Source of the DNA: an uncultured Porphyromonadaceae bacterium
GTDB taxonomy: Bacteria; Bacteroidota; Bacteroidia; Bacteroidales; Muribaculaceae
Length of the DNA stretch: 64,000 bases
Reading direction: 5' to 3'
Assembly (NCBI GenBank): GCA_947175545.1
Contig: CAMWNI010000007.1
Coordinates: 1 to 64,000 of the forward strand
Position 1 is the first letter of the stretch. The number at the start of each line of letters is the position of its first letter. Below, piece after piece: positions 1 through 9,101 of this stretch. Made by a program: the position numbers and the translations under genes. The notes beneath the pieces are model-generated. The model searched no databases and had not been told where the DNA came from. It saw nothing but the letters and a program-made list of their open reading frames with translations.

Positions 1-633
1 ATAGAGATAGGATACAACATGAATTGGATCAGATAAGGTACAAAAATAGCGTGCTGATCACGCTTATTAACGAAGGTTCTGGTAAAACCCATACTAGACA
101 ACGTGACAGCACGCTATGCTTGCGCATAGCATAACTTTCACGCATTTGCTCTTACAAGTTCCAATGTACCAGATTTCACTTACCTTACTACAACTTCTAT
201 TCATACAGTGACGAGGGTAGGCTATAAACTTATGCTTTAGAGCATATATCCTGAAAATTATGCTCCTACATAGCCCCACCAATAACATTTTTTTGTAAAT
301 TTGCAACTGATTTCTGAGCCATAGAGTTGGCAGACGGAATCAACAACTTTGTAAAAAAAGGTGTTATTGAAATTTTATCTTTCATTATCGAACTTGGCGG
401 TTTGAATTGTAGCAAAGGTAAGATTGGCAATAGCACCTGCACTGATTGCATATACCCTGCCGTGAATGGCAGATTATACAGCAATATCGGTGTGGGGCTA
501 TTGTTTTATCTGCTACAAGGGTACGCCAAGACCTGATAATGAGATAAAACAAGATACAATCATCACACCTTTTTCATGTCTAATAACCAAGCCGTTTCAA
601 TGGAGGATGAGAAACACAAATGTATCATAAGTA
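1..633. other. No gene supported (A+T-rich stretch)
   Basis: Only short open frames of about 70 codons on both strands, with non-ATG starts and no recognisable family, so none is called. A perfect 7-bp stem with a 4-base loop (GCTATGC/GCATAGC) lies at about 112-129. Nothing else structured was seen. Confidence 0.5.
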
Positions 634-978
634 ATGAAACAACCGTCAGAAATGGACTTCGTAATCTATTGCATGTCTGCAGAAGCCAACGAAGCTAATT
701 ACAATCAACCATCCACTAAAGTTTCAATAGAGGAAGAAACAAGAAATTGGCTCAAAGATTTTGGAAATTACACAAAAGAGCAACTGATAGAATATACAGT
801 TGCAGCCGTTAGAAATAATATGAAATATATGAATTGGGCAGAAGAAGACATCGAAGGTGTAGCATGGTTCATGGGAATCTACACAAGAGTCGCTCTTAAA
901 GCAGGTTATACCAATAGCTTTGCCGACTTCATAATGCCGGCAATGAAAAGATATTATGAAGTAATTAATGAGAGATAA
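634..978 (+). CDS. Small soluble protein, unknown
   Basis: 114 aa with no recognised family. There is no signal peptide or membrane segment; the composition is acidic and rich in Trp, Tyr and Asn, and looks helical. It opens a run of six same-strand genes separated by 1-17 nt, which suggests one transcript. The ATG at 634 is the first in frame. The next gene's preferred ATG lies four bases after this stop. Short tandem unknown genes with lipoproteins are often immunity or accessory genes, but nothing here proves that role. Confidence 0.55.
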   Translation: MKQPSEMDFVIYCMSAEANEANYNQPSTKVSIEEETRNWLKDFGNYTKEQLIEYTVAAVRNNMKYMNWAEEDIEGVAWFMGIYTRVALKAGYTNSFADFIMPAMKRYYEVINER

Positions 979-982
979 TCAA

Positions 983-1657
983 ATGCATAGAATTACATCA
1001 GCATTAGTTTTATTTCTGCTCTCAGCTTCCAATCTGATTGCCGGACCTTCAGATTATGGTAAAGATTACTCAGTGCGTGAAGAACACACTGATACTCCAC
1101 TATGGTTTGGAGTAATAGTTATGGTTGGAATTTGGATGCTATATAAATTGATTTACATTGGAATTTCGAAACTTGATAATAATAAAAATAATGTAAAGGA
1201 TACCACTTCAAGGGCTCAAGAATATCTATCAAAAAAAGAGCAGTATCGAAAGTGTCCGACTTGTAGTGGAGAAGGATTTATTAAAGCTGGACCCGTTTAT
1301 TCGGATTATGAACCATGTAAATATTGCCATGGGTATGGCAAAGAATTAAATGATAAAGCATTAAAATATTATGAAAATATACAGACGGAGAAAAGACGGA
1401 GATGTGAAGAAAGTCAAGAGATTACAGATAAACATATTCGAAGAATGTTAGATTTTATGTACAACCAGCTCCCATGTGAATCAAGTCATCTTTTTGAAGA
1501 AGAACTAAAAAAATGTAATATCTGTACTCATTGTAATGGTAAAGGAGAAATAGAATTGAGTACTTTCTATGAAATGGATGAACGCCTAAATATGGTTAAA
1601 TACAAACGATTACTTTGCCCCCAATGCAATGGTGCTGGAACAATACTCATGATTTAA
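983..1657 (+). CDS. Membrane protein with two pairs of DnaJ-type zinc motifs
   Basis: 224 aa from the ATG at 983; an ATG at 968 is in frame, but the hydrophobic signal begins better at 983. A signal peptide or TM occupies residues 1-20 and a second TM about 44-63. The rest is hydrophilic, with four CxxCxGxG-like knuckles: CPTCSGEG near residue 92, CKYCHGYG near 112, CTHCNGKG near 182 and CPQCNGAG near 213. In DnaJ/Hsp40 such knuckles bind two zincs and hold client protein; there is no J domain here. A membrane-anchored zinc scaffold is the most that can be said. It sits 17 nt before the next gene. Confidence 0.6.
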   Translation: MHRITSALVLFLLSASNLIAGPSDYGKDYSVREEHTDTPLWFGVIVMVGIWMLYKLIYIGISKLDNNKNNVKDTTSRAQEYLSKKEQYRKCPTCSGEGFIKAGPVYSDYEPCKYCHGYGKELNDKALKYYENIQTEKRRRCEESQEITDKHIRRMLDFMYNQLPCESSHLFEEELKKCNICTHCNGKGEIELSTFYEMDERLNMVKYKRLLCPQCNGAGTILMI

Positions 1658-1674
1658 TAGATTATATTGTACAC

Positions 1675-2058
1675 ATGGATAATCAACAAATATTTTTCAA
1701 TCGCATAGGGTCAATATGTACCCATGCAGAAGAAGCAATAGGTTCTGACCTCTTCTATAAACTGACAATCAACAAATGTTCAGTTAATCCGACTTTAACT
1801 TTTTCATCAAATATTCTATATTTGAACGTAGATGGAAAACTAAAGATATACCCTAATTACACATTTCATCTTGCACAATTAAGCAATGATGAGTGGGCTG
1901 ATATATTTATAAACGATTTCATATCCATTCGTTCAGATTGTAAGACGATGATAGGTGTACTTACTTCTTCTCAAAATTTGAATTGGTACATTGAATTTGT
2001 AACCTCTATCTTTGGCGCTAAGGCAATCGAAAAAGACGAACAGCGAATAATTCTATAA
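1675..2058 (+). CDS. Small soluble protein, unknown
   Basis: 127 aa, no recognised family. The frame is open upstream to 1615, but that part overlaps the zinc-motif gene, so the ATG at 1675 is preferred. No signal or TM. It is mixed alpha/beta in appearance and ends one base before the next gene's ATG, so the two are probably translationally coupled. Confidence 0.5.
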   Translation: MDNQQIFFNRIGSICTHAEEAIGSDLFYKLTINKCSVNPTLTFSSNILYLNVDGKLKIYPNYTFHLAQLSNDEWADIFINDFISIRSDCKTMIGVLTSSQNLNWYIEFVTSIFGAKAIEKDEQRIIL

Positions 2059-2059
2059 T

Positions 2060-2470
2060 ATGATAATGCATAGGAACTATATAATTTACTTGTTATCATC
2101 AGCATTGCTATCCGCCTGCACTACTCATCGCAATGCGACTGTGGATAACTCACTATTGGTTGGTACATGGCAACAGCCGAATGTTACGTTAGATCTAAAT
2201 TTAAACGGTCGTTACCACTACCTTTATAATGAGGACGGATACAGCAATAAGCAATCCGGCAAATATAGCTACTTTGCCGATAAAGATTCAGTAGTGCTTT
2301 ATGACTTCTATCCGCAAGCCTACACCTCTGAATCTAAGAATTTAAGTTGGTCTATCCGTAAACTGACTGCTGATTCTTTAGTAGTCTATGTGCATAAGTC
2401 AATAGTGATTTTAGGCGTAGATACACTTAACACAGTTGGAAACTCAATTGAACTATATACACGAAAATAA
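2060..2470 (+). CDS. Lipocalin-like lipoprotein
   Basis: 136 aa. The N-terminus is a lipoprotein signal peptide with the lipobox LLSAC at residues 16-20, so the mature protein is probably lipidated and on a membrane surface. The mature part starts with a short LVGTW segment and then alternates beta-strand-like stretches, as in the lipocalin-like (DUF-type) lipoproteins common in Bacteroidales; the fold is inferred. A decayed copy of its C-terminal third lies at 3529-3668. Starts at 2060 and 2066 (both ATG) are both possible. Confidence 0.6.
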   Translation: MIMHRNYIIYLLSSALLSACTTHRNATVDNSLLVGTWQQPNVTLDLNLNGRYHYLYNEDGYSNKQSGKYSYFADKDSVVLYDFYPQAYTSESKNLSWSIRKLTADSLVVYVHKSIVILGVDTLNTVGNSIELYTRK

Positions 2471-2486
2471 CAAACTTTATTAATTT

Positions 2487-2885
2487 ATGTGGATAATAAT
2501 TCTTCTTATAGCCGCAAATATTATTGTCATATTGTTCATAATATATGTGCTGGGGCCCAGCATGGATTATGCACCAAAGTTTCAGATTCCCAATTATGAT
2601 GTCAGCACACATATGTCGCCATGGGATTACTACACTTCTTTGAAGCATAAACACTGGAATGAACTATCGGAATATGAAAAAGAGCGAATAGTTCTTGCCG
2701 CCAATTTAATACTTGAAGAATGTGGAACTCATTCCACATTATCAGAACTTAAAGAGTTTTTACAAACACATCTGCCAGAGATACCAAAACCTTATCCAGA
2801 AGGTGATAGCATTTTAGGTGGATTTCGTGAATGGCAAAAGAATAGTTATCTTAAATTGATTTCGGACAGACAGACAATCATTTGA
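2487..2885 (+). CDS. Single-pass membrane protein, unknown
   Basis: 132 aa. A strongly hydrophobic N-terminal segment (residues 1-22) is followed by a hydrophilic, charged domain with no family I recognise. It lies 16 nt after the lipocalin-like lipoprotein and ends two nt before the next lipoprotein's ATG. It is probably anchored by its N-terminus; on which side the soluble domain lies cannot be read from the sequence. Confidence 0.5.
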   Translation: MWIIILLIAANIIVILFIIYVLGPSMDYAPKFQIPNYDVSTHMSPWDYYTSLKHKHWNELSEYEKERIVLAANLILEECGTHSTLSELKEFLQTHLPEIPKPYPEGDSILGGFREWQKNSYLKLISDRQTII

Positions 2886-2887
2886 AT

Positions 2888-3583
2888 ATGAAAAAAATAT
2901 ACTTGTTTGCATTAGTAACAATGCTGTCAGCGTGCAAAAATTCGGACAATATAAATATATATGAAACGCGGTATGAACAAGATGGCATCGAATATGAATA
3001 TCACCTTGAATATCCTGACGGAATAAATTATGCGACAGCAGAACGATATGCAGCTTTCGATATAGCAGATGACAAACTATCAATTGTGGCACTAATGGAT
3101 AGCTTGATTGATGCTGATATACATATTGGCGCATGGTGTAGCCTCTATTATAGTGCGATGAAAGAAACACTGCCACCTGACAGCATATTACAAAGATTAC
3201 AACGGCAGCAGAATCATGAGCCATCTAATACATATGTTTATTGGGCGATGGGAAATACTTACACTAATTTAGATGAACCACAGAAAGCCATAGAATATTT
3301 CCATAAAGGACTTGACATAGCGTCTGACTGTAGTTATCTTTGGCACAGTTTAGGAATGGTAACATTGCAGCAAGGTGATACAGTGTCTGCTATCAACTGT
3401 CTTACAAAAGCACTTGAATTAGCCCAAGAACATAATATTGAGTCGAGAGCCGAATTAATTCAACAGATGCTTGATTCTATTGAATCTAAAGACCAATTAA
3501 GAGTTACCGAACCAATCTCTGAGACTGCCAATACTACATGGCGGAGACGATGGAAACGATTCTGTAGTAGTCTACTAACATAA
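2888..3583 (+). CDS. TPR-repeat lipoprotein
   Basis: 231 aa from the ATG at 2888 (an upstream TTG at 2882 is in frame but less likely). The signal peptide ends in the lipobox MLSAC. Two tetratricopeptide repeats are visible at about residues 115-185 (AxGNxYxxLxxxxxAIxYxxKGL type), implying a protein-protein interaction scaffold. The last ~20 residues, rich in Arg and Trp, are read out of frame across the remnant of a duplicated lipoprotein gene (3529-3668), so the natural C-terminus may have been replaced by a recombination. Confidence 0.6.
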   Translation: MKKIYLFALVTMLSACKNSDNINIYETRYEQDGIEYEYHLEYPDGINYATAERYAAFDIADDKLSIVALMDSLIDADIHIGAWCSLYYSAMKETLPPDSILQRLQRQQNHEPSNTYVYWAMGNTYTNLDEPQKAIEYFHKGLDIASDCSYLWHSLGMVTLQQGDTVSAINCLTKALELAQEHNIESRAELIQQMLDSIESKDQLRVTEPISETANTTWRRRWKRFCSSLLT

Positions 3584-3668
3584 ACCTACTGTGGTTTTAG
3601 ACGGAGATACGCTATACACCATAGGAGATACAGTTGAAACTTTCACACGCAAAAAGTCTATTAACTGA
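3529..3668 (+). pseudogene. 3' remnant of a second lipocalin-like lipoprotein
   Basis: In the frame one base away from the TPR gene, the sequence reads DSVVVY, a stop, then HKPTVVLDGDTLYTIGD and ETFTRK. This matches the end of the lipoprotein at 2060-2470 (DSLVVYVHKSIVIL, DTLNTVGNSIELYTRK). An in-frame TAA at 3576 and the missing 5' part mark it as a remnant. It overlaps the 3' end of the TPR gene. Confidence 0.6.
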
Positions 3669-3686
3669 CTTCAATAGACAACGTAC

Positions 3687-4644
3687 ATTTTTTTGGAAAT
3701 TATTAAACAGAAAATAGTCTGACAACGGCACGATGTCTTCGGTCACCTCCCGTAATGGCGGCACTGTTACGTCAACCTGTCGTAGTGTGTAGAACAGATT
3801 TGGACGGAACGTCTTTTCAGACACCATACGGCGAAGTTCGGGATCTGCGGTGCATATAACCCTCACATTCGGATGCTCGTTTTCAAGTATGTGCAGAAGC
3901 ACCGATTGTTTCTCGAAGTTCAACAACTGCACGTTCTTGATGATGATTGTACCGCCGTCAGCCTTCTTGAAGTACCCTTCCATCCGGTTTAGCACTTCGC
4001 TGCGCAGATTTGCAGGGTCGTGGTTGCCGACAAGTGCCGCGCCGCCGGCTTCTATGACGGTGCATGGCTTTTGTGACCGTGAACTGAGCCTGTAAATCTC
4101 TTTTGCAATCTGCTCTTTTCCTGAGCCGCATTCGCCGAAGATGACGGCATTGACATCCGTTGCGGCAATATTTCTTATTGCCCGTTCAATCACGGCAAAT
4201 GCCTCGCTTTGGCGAGGGATAAGCTCGTCAGGGAGCAAGAGCATTGTTCTGCCCGGTCTTGCATACCTGCCCACTGTTTCAACAAGCTGCTTGTCCATTG
4301 TCGGACGCTGAATGATGTTGACGGCACCACCGTCTTTCATCACATCGGCAATATCCAATGGGTTGAGATTGTCCACTATGGCGACTACGGGAAATCCGTA
4401 TCCCTCAGTCTTCTGCCAGTTGATTAACTCCTGTGCTGTGCCACGGACGAATTTCATCGCCGCGACAATCACTGCGCCGGGTGGCAGTTTCTCTCTACGC
4501 TTCGCTGAGAGCGCCAAGGCGATAATGCCACCTCTTCTTTTGCTGCCTCCATTGTCTCTACTGCAATCGGCTTATGTCGGACTTGACAAGCAAGCCCGCC
4601 ATGAGCCGACGGTCTGATTCGGAGGCATCTACAATAAGAAAAGT
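3687..4644 (-). pseudogene. Decayed NtrC-type response regulator
   Basis: Minus strand, read in two frames. The 5' part encodes a receiver start (TFLIVDASESDRRLMAGLL) and stops at a TAG near 4560. A one-base shift there opens the remaining 270 codons. These carry the end of the receiver and an AAA+ domain with Walker A GECGSGKE, as in sigma-54 activators. Walker B is degraded (GGTIIIKN where GGTLFLDE is expected), the GAFTGA sigma-54 loop is absent, and the C-terminal lid and HTH are missing. I read it as a truncated, frameshifted pseudogene; an atypical non-sigma-54 regulator is less likely. Confidence 0.6.
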
Positions 4645-4739
4645 GTATCTAAGACAGCAAAAAATGTAAGTTATATCAATATAGCATCCCGATAAAGCCG
4701 GGCTTCCCTGAGAAAATATCAAGATAATAATCCAATACG

Positions 4740-4780
4740 ACAAAGCCACTGACAGAGACGCAGTCTGCCAGTGGCTTTGT
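4740..4780. terminator. Long inverted repeat, terminator-like
   Basis: ACAAAGCCACTG(A)CAGA pairs with TCTG(C)CAGTGGCTTTGT: a 17-bp stem with one mismatch and a 7-base loop. It lies just after the stop of the cupin gene and is T-rich on the plus side (GTTATTTT). It probably ends transcription in this gap. Confidence 0.6.
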
Positions 4781-4800
4781 TATTTTACTGGGGTTATGGT

Positions 4801-5940
4801 TTATTTACCGTTATCCCTGAATGTATCTATGACAGGTCGCAAGGGGTTTGAATATTCAGGGCCAAGGTCTGTTTCAATTATATTGAGCAAAGCAGAAAGC
4901 TGGTCGGGGGTAAGTCCCTGATGGAGACATATACCCATGTGTGCCGCTGCCATTGGCTCAACTCCGCCAACTCCGGCGATTATGGATACCGTGGCGAGTT
5001 CCCTGTCCTGCCACGAAAGAAGGTCACGTGCGAATATGTCGGCAAACAGATGTTCCTTGAGAAATTTCTCAATCACAGGGGCAAACACCGCATAGCCGGC
5101 TTTTGGAGCATCGGCAGGAACACCCGACAGTTCCGCGAGGTTCTTTCTGCCAAGGTTGTATTTTTCGGCATCGGTCATGTCGGGGACAGGGGTTGATTCT
5201 TTGCCGATGGTGTCGTTTATTCCTGCTTCTTTGCGACGGTCAAGAACCGACATGAATGTCTGGATCGCGCGCAACGAGCGTGGGAAGCCGGCGTAGGCGT
5301 ATGCTTGAACAAGTATCTCCTTGATTTCATTCACAGTCATTCCGGCTTCAAGCCCCTGCACAAGTGCCGTCTCAAGGTGCTGAAGGTCGCCACGACCTGT
5401 ATATGCGCCTATCGCCACTATAGCCTGCTGACGGGAAGACAGCACCCGGTTTGCCTCGGCGTATTTATTTGCCGCATCGGTTGTCGCGGTCGCATATTCC
5501 GTATCAGAAACCGGAGAAAGCCATGTGACTTCATTGTTTTCCGGATTACATTCAATCGCAATATGAGCGAACCAACTGTCGGGAGCCGCACCGTGCCAGT
5601 GTTCGACATCGGGAGCTATCTCCACTATATCGCCCGGATATAGACGGCGTGCCGGTTTTCCTTTCTCCTGATAATAACCGATGCCTGCGGTCGCAATCAG
5701 GATCTGACCGCCTGAGTGGCGGTGCCAGTTATTGCGGCAGCCCGGCTCGAAGGTCACATTGAACATCGGCACATTCAGCTCCTTGACCTCCGACAGAGGA
5801 TACAGGTAGGCTGTGCCTATAAAATTCGGATTGCCGGTCATGGCGTTTCCGATTGGATATGGCTGTTCAAACTGTTGAGCAGCCATCGTGAATGATGAAA
5901 TTATTGCCATAGTCGCCAATAATATTTTTTTGAATTTCAT
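4801..5940 (-). CDS. Exported cupin + double carboxymuconolactone decarboxylase-like protein
   Basis: 379 aa. A Sec signal peptide (residues 1-20, cleavage near MAAQ) precedes a cupin barrel at about residues 55-125 with metal-ligand-type histidines (WHRHSGG, then EHWHGA). Two CMD/AhpD-like helical domains follow at about 165-240 and 255-365. The AhpD CxxC pair is not present, so peroxidase activity is unlikely. The cupin-CMD fusion is a recurrent Bacteroidales family next to aldo-keto reductases, flavodoxins and alpha/beta hydrolases, as here; the substrate is unknown. It is divergent from the hydrolase at 6127, with a shared ~185-bp promoter region. Confidence 0.75.
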   Translation of the reverse strand: MKFKKILLATMAIISSFTMAAQQFEQPYPIGNAMTGNPNFIGTAYLYPLSEVKELNVPMFNVTFEPGCRNNWHRHSGGQILIATAGIGYYQEKGKPARRLYPGDIVEIAPDVEHWHGAAPDSWFAHIAIECNPENNEVTWLSPVSDTEYATATTDAANKYAEANRVLSSRQQAIVAIGAYTGRGDLQHLETALVQGLEAGMTVNEIKEILVQAYAYAGFPRSLRAIQTFMSVLDRRKEAGINDTIGKESTPVPDMTDAEKYNLGRKNLAELSGVPADAPKAGYAVFAPVIEKFLKEHLFADIFARDLLSWQDRELATVSIIAGVGGVEPMAAAHMGICLHQGLTPDQLSALLNIIETDLGPEYSNPLRPVIDTFRDNGK

Positions 5941-6126
5941 AACTGTGAATTTTGCTGTTATTCGAGATAGAGCAAAATTACATAACTAATAACAAACCGT
6001 AGTTTTGAATAATACGGAGACTTTTACCTAAAATTCCGCTTTCTCTGATTTTGGATGTAATCGCAGAAAAAATTATAAAACGCGACATCACTATTTCATG
6101 TTATTTTGTAGATCTAACCAAGCAGC

Positions 6127-7191
6127 ATGATTATGAAACATTTATTTTTACTAATCTTTTCGGCTATGAGTATGACAAGTTTTGCTACAAAGCCGCTTAT
6201 GATTGAGCGACAGGGGCAGTTTCCGGTCGGAGGCACCACCATTGAGCGTCCCGGCACATTTGACCCCGACACATTTACCGGCTGGACCAATCCGGTTCAG
6301 GACGGTCAGACATATCGTTGCGACCATGCTTTCGCCCGCTATCAGATACCTGTGAATGCAAAAAAGCTGCCACTTGTATTCGTTCACGGTTTTGGTGGCG
6401 ATGGAGTTTGCTGGGAAACCACACCTGACGGGCGTGACGGTTTTGCCACTCTCCTGCTGCGCGAAGGATACCCGACTTACGTCCTTGACCTTCCGGGCAG
6501 AGGTCATGCCTCTCGCACAAGTGCAGAAGTCACGGTAAAACCCGTGGCTGACGAAGAGTTCTGGTTCGACATCTGGCGTATGGGCTTATGGCCTCAGTGG
6601 AACGAAGGAATCCAGTTCCCTAAGGATTCACTGAGTGTATCCAACTTTTTCAGGCAGATGGTGCCCGACCTGAGCAACCATCAGCTCGATGTGGCAGCTC
6701 TTGACGCCGTGTCGCAGAAAATCGGCGACAATATTCTTGTGACCCACTCGGCGGGAGGCTTTCCCGGATGGATGGCGGCAATGAACAATCCTCAGGTAAA
6801 AGGAGTGGTGGCTCTTGAACCGGGAGGCTTTGTCTTTCCTGAAGGCGAGGTGCCTGAGCCACTGCCGGGTCTTACGGGTGGACTTGCCGGAGTGGCGGTA
6901 GCCCCTGAAAGGTTCATGGAACTTACAAAGAAGCCAATTGTTATATATTTTGGCGATTATATTCCCGAATCCAATGCCACGACATTGGGCGGGAGCAACT
7001 GGGAAGTCCGTCTGAAGATGGCCCGTGAGTTTGTAAACGCAATCAATCGTCACGGCGGCAATGCCACACTTGTCGAACTTCCGAAAATCGGCATCCGGGG
7101 TAATTCCCATTTTCTTATGCAGGAGCTTAACAACGATGTTATTGCCGCACACGTCGCAAAATGGCTACAACAGAATAACCTTGCTGACTGA
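6127..7191 (+). CDS. Exported alpha/beta hydrolase
   Basis: 354 aa. A signal peptide covers about residues 1-21. The alpha/beta-hydrolase features are oxyanion motif VHGFGGDG (~80), nucleophile elbow THSAGG (Ser ~ residue 207) and a late GNSH region carrying the likely catalytic His. Together they indicate an esterase or lipase-like enzyme acting outside the cytoplasm. A second ATG at 6133 could be the true start. It is divergent from the cupin/CMD gene and probably belongs to the same redox/hydrolase island. Confidence 0.75.
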   Translation: MIMKHLFLLIFSAMSMTSFATKPLMIERQGQFPVGGTTIERPGTFDPDTFTGWTNPVQDGQTYRCDHAFARYQIPVNAKKLPLVFVHGFGGDGVCWETTPDGRDGFATLLLREGYPTYVLDLPGRGHASRTSAEVTVKPVADEEFWFDIWRMGLWPQWNEGIQFPKDSLSVSNFFRQMVPDLSNHQLDVAALDAVSQKIGDNILVTHSAGGFPGWMAAMNNPQVKGVVALEPGGFVFPEGEVPEPLPGLTGGLAGVAVAPERFMELTKKPIVIYFGDYIPESNATTLGGSNWEVRLKMAREFVNAINRHGGNATLVELPKIGIRGNSHFLMQELNNDVIAAHVAKWLQQNNLAD

Positions 7192-7295
7192 TTATAGAGG
7201 AATCCAATCAGATGAAATGCAAAAAAAATAAGCGTTCCGGCAGCTATGCTGATTGGTAACGTCCACTCCTTGTATATTCGTAATGCAGCGTTCAT
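7192..7295 (-). pseudogene. 5' stub of a membrane permease gene
   Basis: From an ATG at 7295 (minus strand) the frame encodes about 34 residues that look like the start of a multi-pass transporter: a short amphipathic lead, the KEWTLPISIAAG motif, and a hydrophobic helix. The frame then runs into the antisense of the hydrolase 3' end, where membrane character is lost. The lead resembles sodium/bile-acid-symporter-type (BASS) proteins, but this is weak. It is read as a truncated gene left by rearrangement. Confidence 0.35.
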
Positions 7296-7315
7296 GCAGG
7301 TGGTGAGAATATGAA

Positions 7316-8275
7316 TCAGTCAGGAAGTTCGGCACGGGTCAGAATCCTCTGCTTGTCTTCGAGCGACATATTGAAGAACCTTTTTTCTTTGTTCAACTCA
7401 TGAATCTGATCCATTTCTTCCGGAGTGAGCTCAAAATCGAATATATTGATATTTTCAGAGATATAGCCGTGGTCTGTCGCACCCGGTATTACAGAAAAAC
7501 CTTTCTGTACGTGCCAACGCAATATTACCTGCGCAGGTGTTTTGCCATGAGCTTCGGCAATACTCATCAGTACCGGATCACGGAACAATGCCCCGTTGCT
7601 CATAGCACCGCCGAGAGGGAACCAACATTCGACCTGAATGTTTTTCTCAGCGGCTTTCTCCTGCCATTTCTCCCGCTGCGCGTATGGATGAAGTTCAATC
7701 TGCAAAGCCACAGGTTTTATTCTTGCCCATTCGTTAACAGCGGTAAAAAGAGTGTCGGCAGCATCGAAATTACTGATGCCGAGTGAACGGACTTTACCGG
7801 ATTCCACGGCTTTTTCCATATCGCGCCATGCGCCGCGCCAGTCTCCGACGGGCTGGTGGACGTAGAGAAGGTCTATATAATCCACACCAAGCCTGTCCAG
7901 CATCTTGTCAATGCCTTCGAGTGTCTTTCCTTCGCCGTATTCAGTCGGCCAGACTTTACTCGTAATCCAGATGTCTTCACGAGGCACACCACTTTCCTTA
8001 ATGCCCTTTCCGACACCTCGCTCTATGCCGTAGGCGTGGGCCGTGTCGATATGCCGGTATCCGTTTTTCAGCGCAAAGCAGATGGCGTCAGCCATTATGC
8101 TGTCACCGGGGACATTGAACGTGCCTATTCCAAACCGGGGCATTACGAGCCCGTTGTTCAGAATGACATAAGGCTGGTTGTTTATGGTTGTGTCCTGCAA
8201 CACGGAATGCTTTTGTGCAAATGTGCCAATCGTGACAAGGCATGCACAGAGTGTTAACAGTGTTCTTCTGATCAT
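7316..8275 (-). CDS. Aldo/keto reductase with signal peptide
   Basis: 319 aa from the ATG at 8275. The frame is open further upstream, but the signal peptide (MIRRTLLTLCACLVTIGTFA) begins here. It is a classical AKR barrel: catalytic Asp and Tyr in HIDTAHAYG, Lys in TSKVWP, and His in YVHQP. The usual role is NADPH-dependent reduction of aldehydes and ketones. An export signal on an NADPH enzyme is odd, because the periplasm has no free NADPH pool; a membrane-tethered or mis-predicted signal are the alternatives. It lies 22 nt downstream of the flavodoxin gene on the same strand. Confidence 0.8.
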   Translation of the reverse strand: MIRRTLLTLCACLVTIGTFAQKHSVLQDTTINNQPYVILNNGLVMPRFGIGTFNVPGDSIMADAICFALKNGYRHIDTAHAYGIERGVGKGIKESGVPREDIWITSKVWPTEYGEGKTLEGIDKMLDRLGVDYIDLLYVHQPVGDWRGAWRDMEKAVESGKVRSLGISNFDAADTLFTAVNEWARIKPVALQIELHPYAQREKWQEKAAEKNIQVECWFPLGGAMSNGALFRDPVLMSIAEAHGKTPAQVILRWHVQKGFSVIPGATDHGYISENINIFDFELTPEEMDQIHELNKEKRFFNMSLEDKQRILTRAELPD

Positions 8276-8297
8276 AATGTGCGAACCGGCTCTTATT

Positions 8298-9008
8298 TTA
8301 CAGGACAACCTTTTCTGTCGTATTCTCTCTGCGCACAATATATATGCCTTTCTGCGGTACGGACACCTCCGATTTAATACCGTCATATACGACATTGCCG
8401 GTCGTATTGTAAACCGTTATATTGGCATTGTCGTCAACGGCGACATCATTAATGCCGGAGTTGCCGGGAATCATTCCTATACGGTTCAGCCACTCTGTCA
8501 CGCCCGATGTGCTGCTGCCTCTTGCTCCGAAACCTTCAAGATGCTTCGCATCAGGTGTAATCTCCACAATCTTGGCAAGTGTCTCGTCGCGGTATGTTGC
8601 CGCGTAAGTGCAGAAAGGTACCACAGTCTTTCCGGCGAAGTCGTAACTTTCAGCAAATGTGTGTATAATCATCGGAGCCTCATGCCACCATACCGGGCAG
8701 CCTATGAATATCACATCATAGTCGTCCCAGTTTGCCACCTTGTCCTTTATCGCAGGACGCGCGTTGGTATCACGCTCTTCAAGAGCCACTTCGGTGCAGG
8801 GTGTGTACTCCGAAGGATAAGGCACCACCGGCTCTATTCTGAACAGTTCGCCTTGTGTCTGATTGGCGATGTAGTTCGCAACGGTTTCCGTATTTCCTCC
8901 CCAGCTGAAATAAGCTATAAGGATTTTGTTGGGGTTGGCTGCTCCGAGTGAGAGCGGGGCAATTGTCGCCGCAATGACGGCAATAGCAAGCAAAATTGTT
9001 TTTCTCAT
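8298..9008 (-). CDS. Exported flavodoxin with T9SS-like C-terminal tail
   Basis: 236 aa from the ATG at 9008. Signal peptide at residues 1-23, then a flavodoxin fold with an FMN-phosphate-loop-like start (IAYFSWGGNTETVA) and the aromatic FMN-stacking region GCPVWWHEAPM. After the flavodoxin domain (ends ~165) comes a ~60-residue beta-rich tail ending GIYIVRRENTTEKVVL, which resembles short type IX secretion sorting domains (GIYIV..K..). An extracytoplasmic flavodoxin is unusual. The FMN source and electron donor are unknown. It precedes the AKR gene and follows the AraC gene by 93 nt. Confidence 0.75.
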   Translation of the reverse strand: MRKTILLAIAVIAATIAPLSLGAANPNKILIAYFSWGGNTETVANYIANQTQGELFRIEPVVPYPSEYTPCTEVALEERDTNARPAIKDKVANWDDYDVIFIGCPVWWHEAPMIIHTFAESYDFAGKTVVPFCTYAATYRDETLAKIVEITPDAKHLEGFGARGSSTSGVTEWLNRIGMIPGNSGINDVAVDDNANITVYNTTGNVVYDGIKSEVSVPQKGIYIVRRENTTEKVVL

Positions 9009-9101
9009 AATGTGTCTGTAATTTTTTTGCAAAGTTACAGACACGATGACAATGGGTTGTTATGATATTTTCGGAGGGAACAACCGTTTTTACTGAAAAC
9101 G

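Noticed and set aside
266-536. Small ORFs on both strands at the left edge
   Set aside because: Overlapping each other, non-ATG start for one, no recognisable domain, no neighbours to support them.
8178-8951. Long plus-strand ORF of 257 codons opposite flavodoxin/AKR genes
   Set aside because: Antisense shadow of clearly coding genes; no family, Cys/Arg-rich nonsense composition.
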